Shown here piece after piece: positions 63,401 to 64,000 of a stretch of DNA of 64,000 nt. The position numbers were made by a program, and so were the translations under genes. Within the stretch, counting starts at the first letter, position 1, and each line of letters opens with the position of its first letter. Origin of the DNA: Pseudeuparius sepicola (lineage: Eukaryota > Arthropoda > Insecta > Coleoptera > Anthribidae); the NCBI GenBank assembly GCA_963920635.1, contig OY987298.1, forward strand, positions 20,369,647 to 20,433,646, in the 5' to 3' direction. The notes under the pieces are model-generated. The model had not been told where the DNA came from. It saw nothing but the letters and a program-made list of their open reading frames with translations, and made no database searches.

Positions 63401-64000
63401 AAAAACACGTTTACACTTTCGATAGCAGGCTGAAACTAACGATTTCGTAGTTACAAGCAAAAAACGGGGACCTTTTTGTGACAGTGACTGTTTGTTACAT
63501 ATTTTAAAAAGATATAAGGAATGAATTCGTATGAACTTTTTTGTTTTGCTTCAGCCTTTTTCATTTTTTTGTGACTTTTTTGTAAACTGATCGACACGTC
63601 AATAAAAACTAGGTAATTTGGTCGTGTGTAGCAGATAAAAAACTTAATAGTGGCGAGCATTTGTGTAGAAATTACTACGCGTACAGTGGATTGTCAACTT
63701 TCCGTTTTTAGCCAAAAATTCTGTCAAATCTCAACAGAATTCAAAAAACGATACATCACTGTATTCGCAATAAAAAGGGCTTTAAAATGATGCGCCACAA
63801 GGGGGGTAGTTCCATTTGAAATTTTAAAGTTGGGGTTGCTAGAGATTAGGGGGATGAACATATCGGGTTGGCTTGACTGTCAAAAAAGCTGCCCCCAAAA
63901 ACAAAAATCGACGGGTCTCGGCGAATTTTCAAATATTGTTCGGTTTTCGAATTTTTTTTGGGGGGGGGGCAAGTTTTCGTTGGGATACCCTGTATATTTG
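63401..64000. other. No gene; G-run and terminal TACAGGGTATC end at the right edge
   Basis: A G-run at about 63959-63969 and GGGATACCCTG|TA near 63994 suggest another element end. The window stops here. Confidence 0.35.

Noticed and set aside
1..64000. CRISPR array, bacterial operon or phage content
   Set aside because: No regularly spaced direct repeats and no bacterial-type genes; promoters, splice sites and retroelements are all of animal type.

Overview
This looks like animal nuclear DNA, most likely from an insect. It is AT-rich and intron-like, carries eukaryotic promoter, splice and poly(A) signals, and is packed with insect-type transposable elements: an env-bearing gypsy-group retroelement, K02A2.6-like gypsy, jockey/R1-like LINEs, hAT relics and very many TA-flanked foldback elements. 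I recognise no complete host gene. The order within insects cannot be fixed from the sequence; a beetle or similar is only a guess. The window reads as a gene desert or very large intron.

The centrepiece is a complete errantivirus-like (gypsy group) endogenous retrovirus on the minus strand at 20822-27662. It has two identical 197-bp LTRs, a 4-bp target duplication (CGCA), a primer-binding site, intact gag, intact pol (protease, RT, RNase H, integrase), intact env with a furin-type site and an anchor helix, and a polypurine tract. Identical LTRs and unbroken frames imply a very recent insertion. Gag and pol are joined by a -1 frame change over a heptamer in the right phase. Env has no AUG of its own. 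A consensus donor in the leader and a strong acceptor inside the 3' end of pol are in compatible phase, so a tiny leader ORF whose stop lies inside the donor would become the start of env after splicing.

Left part (1-20800): a duplicated 340-bp segment; a TIR element with GTAAAATTAC-like subterminal repeats (2177-4004); an internally deleted hAT with 8-bp target duplication (4036-4959); a foldback (7294-7950); a scrambled K02A2.6-like gypsy element with an inverted gag-integrase fusion (8189-9793); a second hAT remnant (9807-10479); GC-rich unique islands (10500-10870, 16900-17290); an exon-like ORF with a good splice acceptor (11049-11274); a family of foldbacks starting GTCCAATAAAG (12876-13722, 18611-19435); and a possible host exon with a strong donor (16050-16320, minus).

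Right part (27663-64000): a hAT MITE whose target duplication was used by the retrovirus; paralogous GC-rich segments (28977-29100, 31485-31620); a long nest at 34715-38269 (a foldback containing a hAT-type element, itself containing another foldback, plus a truncated LINE); elements abutting through shared TA dinucleotides (42562-43902); a 1.8-kb foldback keeping both ends of a transposase (47488-49267); a foldback whose arm is interrupted by a second copy of the family forming the 34715 nest (53860-57081); and a LINE 3' end with a complete RNase H domain and a single in-frame stop (60000-60995). Most of the density comes from short foldback elements with CAGGGTGTCC-like termini and TA target duplications, repeatedly inserted into one another.
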